From JADJAH01 sp964615795 (GTDB lineage Bacteria > Bacteroidota > Ignavibacteria > Tepidaquicellales > Tepidaquicellaceae), in contig CAZTQR010000008.1 in assembly GCA_964615795.1 (NCBI GenBank), positions 1-64,000 of the forward strand: a stretch of DNA of 64,000 bases, in the 5' to 3' direction. The notes under the pieces are model-generated. The model was not told the origin of the DNA, did no database searches, and worked only from the letters and a program-made list of their open reading frames with translations. Each line of letters opens with the position of its first letter. Position 1 is the first letter of the stretch. Below are positions 50,561-60,366 of this stretch, piece by piece. The position numbers were made by a program, and so were the translations under genes.

Positions 50561-51353
50561 CTTTTATCACATACTCGTCATATTCGCCTGAGACTGAAAA
50601 TCCGCAACCGGAATAGCATCTGATCGCCTCTTGATTAGTTGATTCAACATTCAGCCCGATAATATCAACAGTCTGCAGAAGATCACGGCAAAGGCAAATG
50701 ACGAGATTTCTGCCGATACCATTGCCTCTCATGTTCCTGGCAACAGCAATGTTTCCCAGCGCTGCGACTCTCATTTCTGCCGAGTAAACATGAATTCCCG
50801 CAACACCGGCAAGCATATTACTCTCAAAGCTGCCAAAGTATTTGCCCGTACTCAGCATTCGTTCGTCAAAGTAATTGCCCGGATAATTCTCTTCATAGAA
50901 TTCCAGCAGTTTGACTCTGTCGTCCGGTCCCAGTCTTTTTGTACCTTCCCTTACAGGTTCATGAGGTAGCTTCCCGGAATTAAGTGTCATTTTCAAATGC
51001 CTCCCGAGATAGCTTACAGGCATGACACGATTCAATTCTCCGGCAAGTCCGCATGACAGATGAGCAAAAGACTCACCTTTCATTTTCTCAGCCGAAGCAT
51101 CAATGACAGATGCAAGCAATGAGCTGTTATTATCGGAAAACGCAAGAAGCGTCCTTCCTTTGTCACCCGCATAGAGCATCGCCAATTCCATTATTGTATT
51201 TTCTCTCACGGCGGCAAACCATTTTGTCTTCGGGAAGAAAAATGGGTCCAGGTCTCCGAGCTGATAAAGGTTCATCGGTTTGTTCCGCATCAGGAATCCG
51301 GTGATTGCAGATTTGCCGGTGACTTCAGTTATCAAAGTGGTTGCGATTGACAT
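50553..51353 (-). CDS. GNAT family N-acetyltransferase
   Basis: A 266-residue protein with a C-terminal GNAT domain: VAALGNIAVARNMRGNGIGRNLVICLCRDLL contains motif A (R-x-x-G-x-G). GLNVESTNQEAIRCYSGCGFSV is the following Asn-Glu/Tyr region. The N-terminal half is a second, degenerate GNAT-like fold seen in proteins of this length. Substrate unknown. It is convergent with the desaturase gene, the stops overlapping by eight bases. Confidence 0.88.
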   Translation of the reverse strand: MSIATTLITEVTGKSAITGFLMRNKPMNLYQLGDLDPFFFPKTKWFAAVRENTIMELAMLYAGDKGRTLLAFSDNNSSLLASVIDASAEKMKGESFAHLSCGLAGELNRVMPVSYLGRHLKMTLNSGKLPHEPVREGTKRLGPDDRVKLLEFYEENYPGNYFDERMLSTGKYFGSFESNMLAGVAGIHVYSAEMRVAALGNIAVARNMRGNGIGRNLVICLCRDLLQTVDIIGLNVESTNQEAIRCYSGCGFSVSGEYDEYVIKVS

Positions 51354-51447
51354 TTCAGGAACAGATGAGTTAAAAAGCCGGCAATTTTGCTTATCAAAAC
51401 ATTATCAATTTAGTTAACTTGTATACAATTATAAACCTATTCAACTG

Positions 51448-52683
51448 ATGAACAGCGAGCAGATAAAGAAGTATTACGACTTAATTCTTTCGGTAGGCGT
51501 AAATCTTTATAAAGGCCAGATCCTGGCAATAAGTTCTGGTGTCATGAATCAGGAATTTGTGTACGGATTGGCCGATGAAGCATACAAAAGAGGTGCAAAA
51601 TTTGTAGACGTGTCTTTCAATTCAAACCGCCTCACAAAATCCCGCATACAGAACAGTGCGGATGAAGAGTACCTCTCATACATTCCGAACTATCCTGTGG
51701 GGAAAAGCTATGAGATGATCTCCAATGACACGGCTTATGTGAGGATAGACAACCTTGAGGAGATTGATGTGATGGAGGGCATTGATGCGAACAGATATGA
51801 GGCTATGATTCGGGAAGAACAGAGGCATTCGAAGATAATGTCGAAGGCGGTTTCAAGCGCCAGGATTCCCTGGTGCATTGTTGGCGTTCCCGGCCCGAAT
51901 TGGGCGGCAAGGACGATGGGCAGGGAAATCTCCGAAAGAACGACTGAAGAATTTTCCGGAAAGCTTGCAAAGGTTCTCCGGCTTGATAAAGCCGATCCCA
52001 CTGCGGAATGGACTGCATTCGGCAACAAGCTGGTGGAAAGGGCAGCGGGCCTGACCTCAATGCACCTTCAGCGTCTTGTCTTCGAAGGTCCCGGGACAAA
52101 TCTTGAAATAGCGCTCAATGACAATTCGCTGTGGAAAGGCGGTTTCACGAAAGCACAGAACGGAAGGATGTTCATACCAAACCTGCCGACCGAAGAAGTG
52201 TTTACTGCTCCTGATTACCGCAAGACAAACGGAAGGGTGGCAGTCACAAAACCCGTGAAGGTACTGGAGCATCAGATCAACGGAATCTGGTTTGAATTCC
52301 GCGAAGGGAAAGTGGTTGATTTCGGTTCGGACAATCACACTACGATTCTGGAAAAATTCCTTAACACTGACGAAGGTTCAAGACGGCTGGGTGAGGTTGC
52401 ACTGGTTGACACTGACTCCGAAGTTCACAAGAGCGGGCTGATATTCAACAGCATTCTCTTTGACGAGAACGCCGCATGCCACATTGCGCTCGGCAGGGGT
52501 ATCACGATGTGCTTTACAAATGCCGAGGAACTGCTTACACCGGAAGACATGCTCGCAAACGGCTGCAATGATTCTCACGTTCATACTGATTTTATGATCG
52601 GTTCACCTGATGTGAGCGTAACAGGGTATTACAAGGACGGAAAGGAAGTTCCTGTGATAGTAAAGGGGAAATTTGTATTGTAA
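51448..52683 (+). CDS. M29 family aminopeptidase
   Basis: A 411-residue M29 (thermophilic aminopeptidase T-like) metalloenzyme, without a signal peptide. The first metal-site segment is FEGPGTNLEIAL. The C-terminal region carries GEVALVDTDSEVHKSGLIFNSILFDENAACHIALGRG, which contains the binding Glu and His residues, and GCNDSHVHTDFMIGSPD which gives His-x-His-x-Asp. It removes N-terminal amino acids from peptides in the cytoplasm. Stand-alone gene followed by a palindrome and a convergent lipoprotein gene. Confidence 0.94.
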   Translation: MNSEQIKKYYDLILSVGVNLYKGQILAISSGVMNQEFVYGLADEAYKRGAKFVDVSFNSNRLTKSRIQNSADEEYLSYIPNYPVGKSYEMISNDTAYVRIDNLEEIDVMEGIDANRYEAMIREEQRHSKIMSKAVSSARIPWCIVGVPGPNWAARTMGREISERTTEEFSGKLAKVLRLDKADPTAEWTAFGNKLVERAAGLTSMHLQRLVFEGPGTNLEIALNDNSLWKGGFTKAQNGRMFIPNLPTEEVFTAPDYRKTNGRVAVTKPVKVLEHQINGIWFEFREGKVVDFGSDNHTTILEKFLNTDEGSRRLGEVALVDTDSEVHKSGLIFNSILFDENAACHIALGRGITMCFTNAEELLTPEDMLANGCNDSHVHTDFMIGSPDVSVTGYYKDGKEVPVIVKGKFVL

Positions 52684-52684
52684 G

Positions 52685-52712
52685 GCAAGCCGGATTATAT
52701 AATCCGGCTTGC
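52685..52712. repeat. Palindrome between convergent genes, sharing core with 23856-23877
   Basis: A perfect 28-bp palindrome with core GCCGGATTATATAATCCGGC sits between the M29 gene stop (52683) and the minus-strand lipoprotein gene (stop at 52717). The outer arms differ from those at 23853-23880, but the central 22 bases are identical. It has no T-run on either side, so it may work as a bidirectional terminator or as a protein-binding repeat. Confidence 0.8.
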
Positions 52713-52716
52713 GCCG

Positions 52717-53445
52717 CTACTTTCCTTTCACGGCGCATCCGCTGAACTTCCCCACACCGGTGATCTCAGCTTCGATCGAATACTCATATTCCTCGCCAGA
52801 CACTTTGTCCCTGCATGTTTCTTTACTGATCCTGATGTCGATGGAATTCTTCCTTATTGTATTAAAGGAACTGTAAACGACCACACCCTTGTCGTCTTTC
52901 GGTTCATTTGAAAAGAAGAAGTAAGACTTTCCGTCTGCCACATTTGTGAGCTCAATGATCCCTTCCTTCCTGGAGATCTGGATCTGCCATGCAGGATCGT
53001 TTCCGAATCCCCAGAAATCGTAAGGCACGCATGTGTTCTTCGGGTTCTTCTTTTCAACGGATACCACATCCTTGACTTTCAGAGTGACAGGATACTTGTC
53101 AATGAACTTCTGCTCTTCGGTGGCTGTCAACTCTCCTTTTACTTTCGCCACAACCGTTCCGTAAACTGTCATGGACGGAATGATCTTTTCAAACTGCGCC
53201 TTCAGCTTTCCCGTGGAATCACTGATTAAGTAAACCGAATCCGGATATGTGCAGTCACGAATGGTACTGCCCGTTTCATCATAATTATAGATCCCCGTAA
53301 ATTCCGTTCTTGAAGCCGCCAGCTTTGTCTTCACTTCAGCTGAATCCCTTGCGGCCTTAACGCTGTCCCGGAGTTGCCTGTTTGATTCCACTTCTTCCGA
53401 ACATCCGGCCGTGATCAGCAAGATCAAAACAGCCACAGATCTCAT
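52717..53445 (-). CDS. Lipoprotein with COG3650-like C-terminus
   Basis: The ATG at 53445 gives a lipoprotein signal (RSVAVLILLITAGC) and 242 residues; the frame is open to 53469, which overlaps the DinB gene. An N-terminal charged helix precedes a beta-rich domain. WGFGNDPAWQIQI followed by CRDKVSGEEYEYSIEAEI and FSGCAVKGK matches the COG3650-type lipoprotein domain, which includes GN-x-P-x-W and C-x-D-x-x-SG patterns. Members are periplasmic and of unknown role. It probably sits in the outer membrane. Confidence 0.7.
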   Translation of the reverse strand: MRSVAVLILLITAGCSEEVESNRQLRDSVKAARDSAEVKTKLAASRTEFTGIYNYDETGSTIRDCTYPDSVYLISDSTGKLKAQFEKIIPSMTVYGTVVAKVKGELTATEEQKFIDKYPVTLKVKDVVSVEKKNPKNTCVPYDFWGFGNDPAWQIQISRKEGIIELTNVADGKSYFFFSNEPKDDKGVVVYSSFNTIRKNSIDIRISKETCRDKVSGEEYEYSIEAEITGVGKFSGCAVKGK

Positions 53446-53452
53446 GACAATG

Positions 53453-53962
53453 TTACCAGTCACCGGCATATTTCAAATCTTGATTTCCGAATTCCTTCAG
53501 GTATGAATATTTGAGTGAATTGATCTGCCTGATGTGCAGATAATCATGAGCAAGCCAGTTGAACAGAAAGTATCCCGCAGTCACGTTGCCAAATACGGAA
53601 TGGTCGAAACTCCTGCCGAGGTCCTCGTCCGCAATTGTTTCAAGCCACTCAAGCGAGATGCCTCTCTCGTTCAGAAAATCCTCGGCCACGCTTCTGTAGT
53701 CTCTTTCGGAGTATTTGTGGATCTTCACCCATCCAGCCGGATCTATCGGCGGCATGGAGTCTCCCGTTCCCTCTATGATGTGCCTCATTCGCGCCCTGAA
53801 GTCTAGGCGCTCTTCATCAAACAGATGGCAAACGATCTCAAGAAGGTTCCACTTGTTTTCGGCCGGCCTGTAGTTTGTCATTTCTTTTACCGGAGGTAAC
53901 AGAAGGTCAGAGAAAACTTCTCTGTTCCTGCGCAGTTCAGAAATTATTTTTACCCTGTTCAT
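53453..53962 (-). CDS. DinB-like domain protein
   Basis: A 169-residue DinB/YfiT-like four-helix bundle. The metal-binding histidines are in EIVCHLFDEERLDF (first), FNWLAHDYLHIRQI (second and third), all positioned as in DinB. Members are metal-dependent thiol transferases or unknown hydrolases, and are often annotated as damage-inducible. The function here is unknown. It overlaps or abuts the lipoprotein gene on its 3' side. Confidence 0.9.
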   Translation of the reverse strand: MNRVKIISELRRNREVFSDLLLPPVKEMTNYRPAENKWNLLEIVCHLFDEERLDFRARMRHIIEGTGDSMPPIDPAGWVKIHKYSERDYRSVAEDFLNERGISLEWLETIADEDLGRSFDHSVFGNVTAGYFLFNWLAHDYLHIRQINSLKYSYLKEFGNQDLKYAGDW

Positions 53963-53980
53963 TCAAGAGATTTGCTTCGC

Positions 53981-54850
53981 TTAAGCAATTGCTTTGTAAA
54001 TTGTTATTGATGATACGATGGCAATGGTGATTCCGACAAGCCTCATCAGCAGTCTCGGATTGATCCTGCCTGCAAGCAATGCGCCGAGCGGAGATGCAAG
54101 CACTCCTCCGACAATCAGTCCGAGTATGATCTGCCAGCTCTGCACTCCCAGGAAGAAGATGAAGATGCCCGTGCTTACAAACGTAATGAAAAACTCCGCT
54201 GTGTTCACGGTGCCGATCGTTTGCTTAGGCACATTTCCTTTGTGAATCAGATTGGTTGTTACTATCGGCCCCCAGCCGCCGCCGCCGACAGCGTCAAAGA
54301 ATCCGCCGGCAAGTCCAAGGAGCGAAAGTTTCGATTTCTTCGGTTCGCTGAATTCCAGTTCCTGCTTCAAACTCTTTCTGATTATCTGAATACCCATCAG
54401 AAGAAGATATGCGGAGATGAACGGCTTCACGAGTCCGCCGTCAAGCACTTCCGAAATCAGAAATGCGCCCAGTGCGGAACCCGCGACTCCGGGAATGGCC
54501 AGCCTCAACAGCAGTTTGCGGTTCACGTTTCTGAGAAGAAGATGCGAAAGACCCGATACGCCTGTTGTAAATACTTCCGCGGTATGAATGCTTGCAGATG
54601 CAAGCGCCGGTGGAATTCCGAAACTGAGCAGAAGGCTGTTACAGCTGACTCCGTACGCCATGCCAAGCGCCCCGTCAATGAGCTGTGCAATGAATCCTGC
54701 AATTACAAATATGAGGAATGTGCTGTCGAATGAGAATGAGGCGCCTTCAGGATTCAGGAATACAAGCTGAACTATGAAATACGATATCAGAATCGACTTC
54801 AGCACAATTATCATATAACCGATATGCCGCAGCGAAATTATGTCTAACAT
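53981..54850 (-). CDS. TauE/SafE family sulfite/anion exporter
   Basis: A 289-residue membrane protein with eight predicted helices. The family's GALGMAYGV segment sits in helix 2, and GGFFDAVGGGGWGPIVTTNLI is the second repeat motif. Such proteins export sulfite, organosulfonates or other anions, and the substrate here is not defined. It is 18 bases upstream (transcriptionally) of the DinB gene, with no clear functional link. Confidence 0.9.
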   Translation of the reverse strand: MLDIISLRHIGYMIIVLKSILISYFIVQLVFLNPEGASFSFDSTFLIFVIAGFIAQLIDGALGMAYGVSCNSLLLSFGIPPALASASIHTAEVFTTGVSGLSHLLLRNVNRKLLLRLAIPGVAGSALGAFLISEVLDGGLVKPFISAYLLLMGIQIIRKSLKQELEFSEPKKSKLSLLGLAGGFFDAVGGGGWGPIVTTNLIHKGNVPKQTIGTVNTAEFFITFVSTGIFIFFLGVQSWQIILGLIVGGVLASPLGALLAGRINPRLLMRLVGITIAIVSSITIYKAIA

Positions 54851-54976
54851 ACATGAAGGTTTAACAGATCATTTGAAAAATGAGCCGATTGTGAATTACA
54901 GCGGTATGATTGCATGAGCGTAACATAAACAAATCGCCGTTAATTGAAAATTGAGATTGACAACCGGTGCAAGACA

Positions 54977-57568
54977 TCACCTGCCTGAAACTTCCGCCGC
55001 CCTTTTTCTCTTGAAGTACTTCTCGACCTCAACAGCCGCAAAGACAACCGACGAAACAGCCAAAGTGATCGCGAGTTCGCTCATTGAGAGCGGTTGTGTC
55101 TTGAAGAACATGTTGAATGCGGGTACATATATCAAAAGCATCTGCAATCCGACAGTAAGCAGTGCCGCCATCAGCAAAGGAACATTTGAGAACAGTCCCG
55201 CCTTAAAAAGTGATACATTGCCGCTTCTTATTGCAAGAAGGTGTGCGATCTGGCAAAAGCAAAGTACGGTAAACACCATCGTTTGCCAGTGTGTATTCTC
55301 ATCTCCGAAATACACTGCCTGTGTTCCTATACACAGGAATCCTATCAGCAGTCCCACCCAAATAATGTGATAAGACATTCCTTCGGAAAAAATACCTGCA
55401 TCCGGATTTCGGGGCTTTCTGTGCATTATGTCCTTCTCCGCCGGTTCCGAAGCAAGCGCAAGCCCGGGAAGCCCGTCGGTCACAAGATTCACCCAGAGAA
55501 TGTGAATGGGAAGAAGCGGAATCGGCAATCCGAAGAACGGCGCAAGGAACATAGTCCATATCTCTCCGCTGTTTCCCGTCATCACATATTTTATGAACTT
55601 GAGAATATTGTCATACACCCTTCTTCCGCTTCCCACCGCATTGACGATCGTAGCGAAGTTATCGTCGAGCAATATCATATCGGATGCTTCCTTTGCAACC
55701 TCGGTTCCGTTGATACCCATGGCAACGCCAATGTCAGCGTTCTTAAGCGCGGGCGCATCGTTCACCCCGTCCCCGGTCATTGCAACAAACTGCTGTTTAT
55801 CCTGAAGCGCCGTCACGATCTTCAGCTTCTGTTCGGGACTCACCCTTGCATAAACCCTCGTCTGAAGTACGAGCTCTTCGAACTCGTCCTGATCAAGCCT
55901 GTCCAGCTCAACTCCGGTGATAAGCCGGTCTTCCTTTTTTTCAATGATCCCTATCTGCCTTGCAACCGCAAGCGCAGTTGCAGGATGATCTCCTGTTATC
56001 ATTACGGGGATTACACCCGCTTGTCTGCATCTCTTCACAGCTTCAGAAACCTCATCGCGCGCCGGGTCTATCATTCCCGTGTATCCGATGAAATTCATAC
56101 AGCATTCCACTTCTTCCGCCTCATCTTCCGAAGGAAGTTCATCGAGCACCTTCACCGCGAAGCCCAGCACTCTCAAACCCTTGGCTGACATCAGCTCTAC
56201 ATCCTTCTTCCACAGATCAGCATGCATTAACTGATCTTTGCATACTTCCTCCAGCAATGCCTCGGCCGCACCTTTGGTGATGCTCAGATATTTATCACCC
56301 GCCTTGTGGATAGTTGTCATTCTCTTCCGTAAAGAATCAAACGGAATTTCACCGACCCGCGGATATCTTGATTCGCACGCCGCTCTTTCAAAATTGTTTG
56401 CTGAAGCATATGAGGCGAGTGCGACTTCGGTTGAGTCTCCAAGCAGTGCTCCGCTCTCCGAAACCGCTGCATCGTTGTTGAGCGCTATACAGTTCAGGAA
56501 CAGTTCGTCTTCTGAAATGCCGTTCACAGATATCTCATGCCTTACCACTACCGCCTCCACAACTTCCATCCTGTTCTTAGTGAGAGTTCCGGTCTTGTCT
56601 GTGCAGATGTAGGTAACCGAACCGAGCGTTTCTACTGCGGGAAGCTTCCTGATCAGAGCATTCTGCTTTACCATTCTCTTTGCGCCGATCGCAAGCGCAA
56701 TTGTGACGACTGCGGGTAAGGCTTCCGGAATGGCAGCAACAGCAAGTGAGATCGCCGTCAGCAAAAGATTTAAGACTTCTTCGCCCCGCAATAGTCCGAG
56801 CAGAAAGATAACTCCGCAAATGAAGAAGATCGCAACCGAAAGCCTCTTGCCAAAATCAGCAAGCCTCTTCTGCAGTGGTGTAACGGTGCCCTCTCCCTGT
56901 ATCATTCTTGCGATAAGCCCGAGCTCAGTGCTCATGCCCGTGGCAACAGCATAGCCCGCGCCTCTTCCGTAAGTCACATGCGTGCCTTTGTAAGCCATGT
57001 TCATCCTGTCTCCGAGAACGTAATTGCCTCCGGGAAGAGTGGCGGTTATCTTCAGTATGTCATTCGATTCGCCGGTGAGTGCGGACTCGTCAATCTTAAG
57101 ATTCACGGATTCATGAAGCCTTATGTCAGCAGGAACTACATTGCCGGCTTCAAGCAGGACAAGGTCACCGGGTACGATATTCGTCGCATCTATCTCAAAG
57201 ATCTTTCCCTCTCTCATCACCCTCGATCTTGTAGCAGACATCTTTTTCAGCGCTTCAATCGCCTTCTCAGCCCTGTATTCCTGAATGAATCCGACTATAG
57301 TATTCAGTACAACTATGGCAAGAATGATGATGGTGTCTGTGATCTCACCGATGAATCCGGATATGACCGATGCAATGATGAGGATGATCACCATGAAGTC
57401 GGTCAGCTGATGCAGGAGTATTGAAAGCGGAGTTTTTCTTTTTGCTTCCTGCACCTCGTTCCTTCCGTATTCTTCAAGCTTCCGGAGGGATTCGGACACG
57501 GAGATGCCCTTGCTTCCTGATTCGAGCACGCGGCCGGTTTCTTCGGAGGAGATTAAATGCCAGTTCAT
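54977..57568 (-). CDS. P-type Ca2+-transporting ATPase (P2A type)
   Basis: An 863-residue P-type ATPase. The phosphorylation motif is DKTGTLTKN in VTYICTDKTGTLTKNRMEV, the A-domain TGES appears in SALTGESNDIL, and MITGDHPATALAVARQIGI and MTGDGVNDAPALKNADIGVAMG form the P domain. The M4 motif is AVAAIPEALP and M6 contains WVNLVTDGLPGLAL, both as in SERCA/PMR1 calcium pumps. The N-terminal cation-ATPase domain begins at residue 1. It should expel calcium (or manganese) from the cytoplasm. Ten helices fit P2A. Confidence 0.93.
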   Translation of the reverse strand: MNWHLISSEETGRVLESGSKGISVSESLRKLEEYGRNEVQEAKRKTPLSILLHQLTDFMVIILIIASVISGFIGEITDTIIILAIVVLNTIVGFIQEYRAEKAIEALKKMSATRSRVMREGKIFEIDATNIVPGDLVLLEAGNVVPADIRLHESVNLKIDESALTGESNDILKITATLPGGNYVLGDRMNMAYKGTHVTYGRGAGYAVATGMSTELGLIARMIQGEGTVTPLQKRLADFGKRLSVAIFFICGVIFLLGLLRGEEVLNLLLTAISLAVAAIPEALPAVVTIALAIGAKRMVKQNALIRKLPAVETLGSVTYICTDKTGTLTKNRMEVVEAVVVRHEISVNGISEDELFLNCIALNNDAAVSESGALLGDSTEVALASYASANNFERAACESRYPRVGEIPFDSLRKRMTTIHKAGDKYLSITKGAAEALLEEVCKDQLMHADLWKKDVELMSAKGLRVLGFAVKVLDELPSEDEAEEVECCMNFIGYTGMIDPARDEVSEAVKRCRQAGVIPVMITGDHPATALAVARQIGIIEKKEDRLITGVELDRLDQDEFEELVLQTRVYARVSPEQKLKIVTALQDKQQFVAMTGDGVNDAPALKNADIGVAMGINGTEVAKEASDMILLDDNFATIVNAVGSGRRVYDNILKFIKYVMTGNSGEIWTMFLAPFFGLPIPLLPIHILWVNLVTDGLPGLALASEPAEKDIMHRKPRNPDAGIFSEGMSYHIIWVGLLIGFLCIGTQAVYFGDENTHWQTMVFTVLCFCQIAHLLAIRSGNVSLFKAGLFSNVPLLMAALLTVGLQMLLIYVPAFNMFFKTQPLSMSELAITLAVSSVVFAAVEVEKYFKRKRAAEVSGR

Positions 57569-57692
57569 AGTTTTTGCTTCAGCGGTTACAGTTCATCCGG
57601 GACGTTGAAAGCAAATTGCGCATTTATATGCCGCCGGAACGGAAGCCGGCTGACTCTGAATGCGGTCGGATTGCTGAGGTGGGCGCCGGGCT

Positions 57693-57899
57693 CTATTCTT
57701 TCTTGCCGGCGGTACTCATTCCGAAAACTCTGTACAGGGGACAGTTGCCGATGAGGCCGGTAACTATAAAGACTATTCCGAATACAAGCAGGATGATCCC
57801 GATCACGCCGGATACAGTGCCTGTAAAATACAGGTACAAAAAAACAGCAGCGGCAATGATCCTGATGACCCTGTCAGCGCCTCCCATGTTCTTCAACAT
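57693..57899 (-). CDS. DUF2892 small membrane protein
   Basis: A 68-residue protein with two membrane helices (VIRIIAAAVFLYLYFTGTV and IGIILLVFGIVFIVTGLIG) and the C-terminal GNCPLYRVFG motif of DUF2892 (YgaP-type C-terminal domain). In some proteins this domain is linked to a rhodanese, but here it stands alone. It belongs with sulfur- or redox-related membrane proteins; the exact role is unknown. Confidence 0.9.
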   Translation of the reverse strand: MLKNMGGADRVIRIIAAAVFLYLYFTGTVSGVIGIILLVFGIVFIVTGLIGNCPLYRVFGMSTAGKKE

Positions 57900-58006
57900 T
57901 TCGGTATCGGTTTTGATTATTGATTGATCTGCGCAGAGGCAATAAGTTATCCTTTGCTCTCCGGCAACACTGATTGTTTGATTAAACTTCCGGTCTTCTC
58001 AGACCC

Positions 58007-58249
58007 TCATTGCCCGGACTCTTCAGGAGTCTCATCATCATCGTCACAACATCCGAAGCTCATCTGTACAGGTATGCACTTGAAAGTACCGTAACTGCAA
58101 AACACACAGCAATCCTTTTCAAGCGGCCTTAGTACAGTGCCGCAGCCGAGACATGCATAAAACCAAAGGCAGGCATTCTCAGGAATGTCTTCCTCATGTG
58201 TGAATCCGCATTCGGGACAACGAATGGTTGAAACTGTTACTGTTTGCAT
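58007..58249 (-). CDS. GDCCVxC-type cysteine-rich protein
   Basis: An 80-residue protein with paired cysteines: CPECGF near the start, CLGCGTVL in the middle, and DCCVFCSYGTFKC, which matches the GDCCVxC family (some members contain selenocysteine). A second Cys pair (GCCDDDD) sits near the acidic C-terminus. These proteins are often near mercury or heavy-metal genes and are thought to bind metals, but that is by association. Here it lies near a P-type ATPase and DUF2892. Confidence 0.88.
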   Translation of the reverse strand: MQTVTVSTIRCPECGFTHEEDIPENACLWFYACLGCGTVLRPLEKDCCVFCSYGTFKCIPVQMSFGCCDDDDETPEESGQ

Positions 58250-58434
58250 TTCGACGGTTCTGTAACCTTTAGCAAACTTAGCAATACCAACTTCCTATGT
58301 AAATGGAAATTTGAATGATACAGATCATTTCAGAAATTGATCACACAGAAAGTTCAATAATAACCTGTGAACTGATCGCATGCAGTTCGGTGAAAGAGAT
58401 ATTGCACCGAACCATGATTCAGCATGCGTGCCGC

Positions 58435-60339
58435 TTACCCTGCTCCGAAGGCTTCTTTGAGTCTTTCCGCTATCTTCATTCCGGCTGAGCGCTCAACAAT
58501 GTTGTAATTGTTCTTCAGCACTTCCTTAAGGTTCTCCACCGATCCGAACTCGATCAGCAATTTCTTTGCCGTCTTTTCGCCGATGCCTTCCACTTCGGTA
58601 AGCTCTGTTGTAAGTGTGCGTTTGTTGCGGAGGTCTCTGTGGAATGAGACCGCAAACCTGTGCGCTTCGTCTCTTACGCGCTGAAGCAGTCTTAGGCCGG
58701 GAGATGATTTGGGCAGATTATGAGGATCGGGGTCGCCCGGAAGAAACACTTCCTCAAGGCGCTTGGCAAGCCCGATTACGGAGATCCTGTTCAGCCCAAG
58801 GTCATCAAGCACTTTCACGGCCGAAGACAATTGTCCCTTGCCGCCGTCAATGATAACAAGGTCCGGCTCCGCCGAGAAACTGCCGTCACTCTCCTGATCT
58901 TCCGCACCGGACTTTTCATTTTCCGCAAACCTCCTGAACCTCCTGTATATGACTTCGCGCATTGACAGGAAATCATCGGGGGCGCCGGTCTCATTGAGCA
59001 CTGTATTTATCCTGAACTTTCTGTAATCGGACTTCTTCGGCTTGCCGTCAAAGAACACCACCATAGATGCGACAGTGTCCGTTCCCTGCATGTGGGAAAT
59101 GTCATAACACTCGATCCTTCTCGGCAGTTTTCCGATCCTCAGGTCCTTGCCGAGTGACTCCACCGACGGGGGAACAAATTCTCTCTTCATCTTTGTAAGG
59201 ATCAGCTCGTCAAGAAGCAGACGTGCGTTCTTCTTCACAAGAAAGACCAGCTTGTATTTGTCGCCGATCTTCGGAACCACAAACTCAACCCTGCCGCCCT
59301 TCTTTGACTCAAGCCACAACCTTAAGGTGTCGGGATCTTCGGGTTCATTCATAAGATAGAACTGCTCGGGGACAAAGTCTGTTTTTGAGTAATGGTCAGT
59401 GATCAGTCTTTCTATTATCTCCTCGTCAGACTTTTCCTCTGCATTGGTCATGAAGTAATGAGTCTTTCCGGCAACTTTGCCGTCGCGCACTTTCAGTATC
59501 ATTCCGCAGCAGTCGCCTTTCACGCGGTCAAATGCAATTATGTCCCTGTCGGTTTCTTCCGCATCAATGAGCTTTTGCTTTGATGAATATACTTCTATTG
59601 CGCTGATCTTGTCCCGGGTTCTTGCGGCCTTTTCAAAGAGCATGTTTTGCGAATACTCATTCATCTTCTCCGTAAGTTCGCTGATCAGTGTTGTCGTTTT
59701 GCCGTTCAGCAGTTTTGCAACTTCGCCGATCATGTCATTGTAGTCCTTCCTGCTGACAAGTCCCTCGCAAGGCCCTTCGCATTTGTGTATATGATAATCA
59801 AGGCAGAGCTTGTACTTCTTCTGCGCCGTGTTCTCATCCGTGAGATGAAAACTGCATGACCTTATCATGAATATGTCCCTTACCGCCTTCAGCGCAAAAC
59901 GCATCGTCTTCACATCTGTGTAAGGTCCGAAATATTTTGAACCGTCATTTCGCTTTCTGCGAGTCGGAAAGACTCTCGGGAACGGCTCGTTTGTGATCAC
60001 AATGTACGGATATGACTTGTCGTCTTTGAGGTTGATGTTGTACCGCGGCTTGAGTGACTTGATAAGGTTCTGCTCGAGTATGAGCGCCTCCACCTCATTA
60101 TCCGTCGTGATGATCTCAAGGTCGCTTATCTTTGAGATCATCGCGTTCAGCATGGGCGTTGCCGGCCTTGACTGAAAATACTGCTTCACCCGGTTCTTCA
60201 GCACCTTTGCCTTGCCCACATAGAGCAAGGCTCCCTGTGAATCCCTGAACTGATAGACTCCCGGGCCGGAAGGAAGATTCTTCAGCTTTTCTTCAAGCGG
60301 AGCTTTCTGCTGAGCGTTCTCTTCCGGAGTCTGGTTCAT
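58435..60339 (-). CDS. uvrC: Excinuclease ABC subunit C
   Basis: UvrC cuts on both sides of a lesion during nucleotide excision repair. This 634-residue protein has a GIY-YIG N-terminal nuclease domain (GVYQFRDSQGALLYVGKAKVL, about 24-45), a UVR motif (FEKAARTRDKISAIE, about 230-245), a C-terminal RNase H-like nuclease (YDISHMQGTDTVASMVVF) with the catalytic Asp/His, and a helix-hairpin-helix end (VEGIGEKTAKKLLIEFGSVE). A short insertion (GAEDQESDGSFSAE) lies in the second nuclease. It lies downstream of methylmalonyl-CoA epimerase. Confidence 0.97.
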   Translation of the reverse strand: MNQTPEENAQQKAPLEEKLKNLPSGPGVYQFRDSQGALLYVGKAKVLKNRVKQYFQSRPATPMLNAMISKISDLEIITTDNEVEALILEQNLIKSLKPRYNINLKDDKSYPYIVITNEPFPRVFPTRRKRNDGSKYFGPYTDVKTMRFALKAVRDIFMIRSCSFHLTDENTAQKKYKLCLDYHIHKCEGPCEGLVSRKDYNDMIGEVAKLLNGKTTTLISELTEKMNEYSQNMLFEKAARTRDKISAIEVYSSKQKLIDAEETDRDIIAFDRVKGDCCGMILKVRDGKVAGKTHYFMTNAEEKSDEEIIERLITDHYSKTDFVPEQFYLMNEPEDPDTLRLWLESKKGGRVEFVVPKIGDKYKLVFLVKKNARLLLDELILTKMKREFVPPSVESLGKDLRIGKLPRRIECYDISHMQGTDTVASMVVFFDGKPKKSDYRKFRINTVLNETGAPDDFLSMREVIYRRFRRFAENEKSGAEDQESDGSFSAEPDLVIIDGGKGQLSSAVKVLDDLGLNRISVIGLAKRLEEVFLPGDPDPHNLPKSSPGLRLLQRVRDEAHRFAVSFHRDLRNKRTLTTELTEVEGIGEKTAKKLLIEFGSVENLKEVLKNNYNIVERSAGMKIAERLKEAFGAG

Positions 60340-60366
60340 CGCATTGGAATGATTACTGCGCCGGCT

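Noticed and set aside
55241..56188. Plus-strand ORF of 315 codons opposite the P-type ATPase gene
   Set aside because: The minus strand carries every P-type ATPase motif; the opposite ORF has no family features and no promoter or ribosome-binding site.
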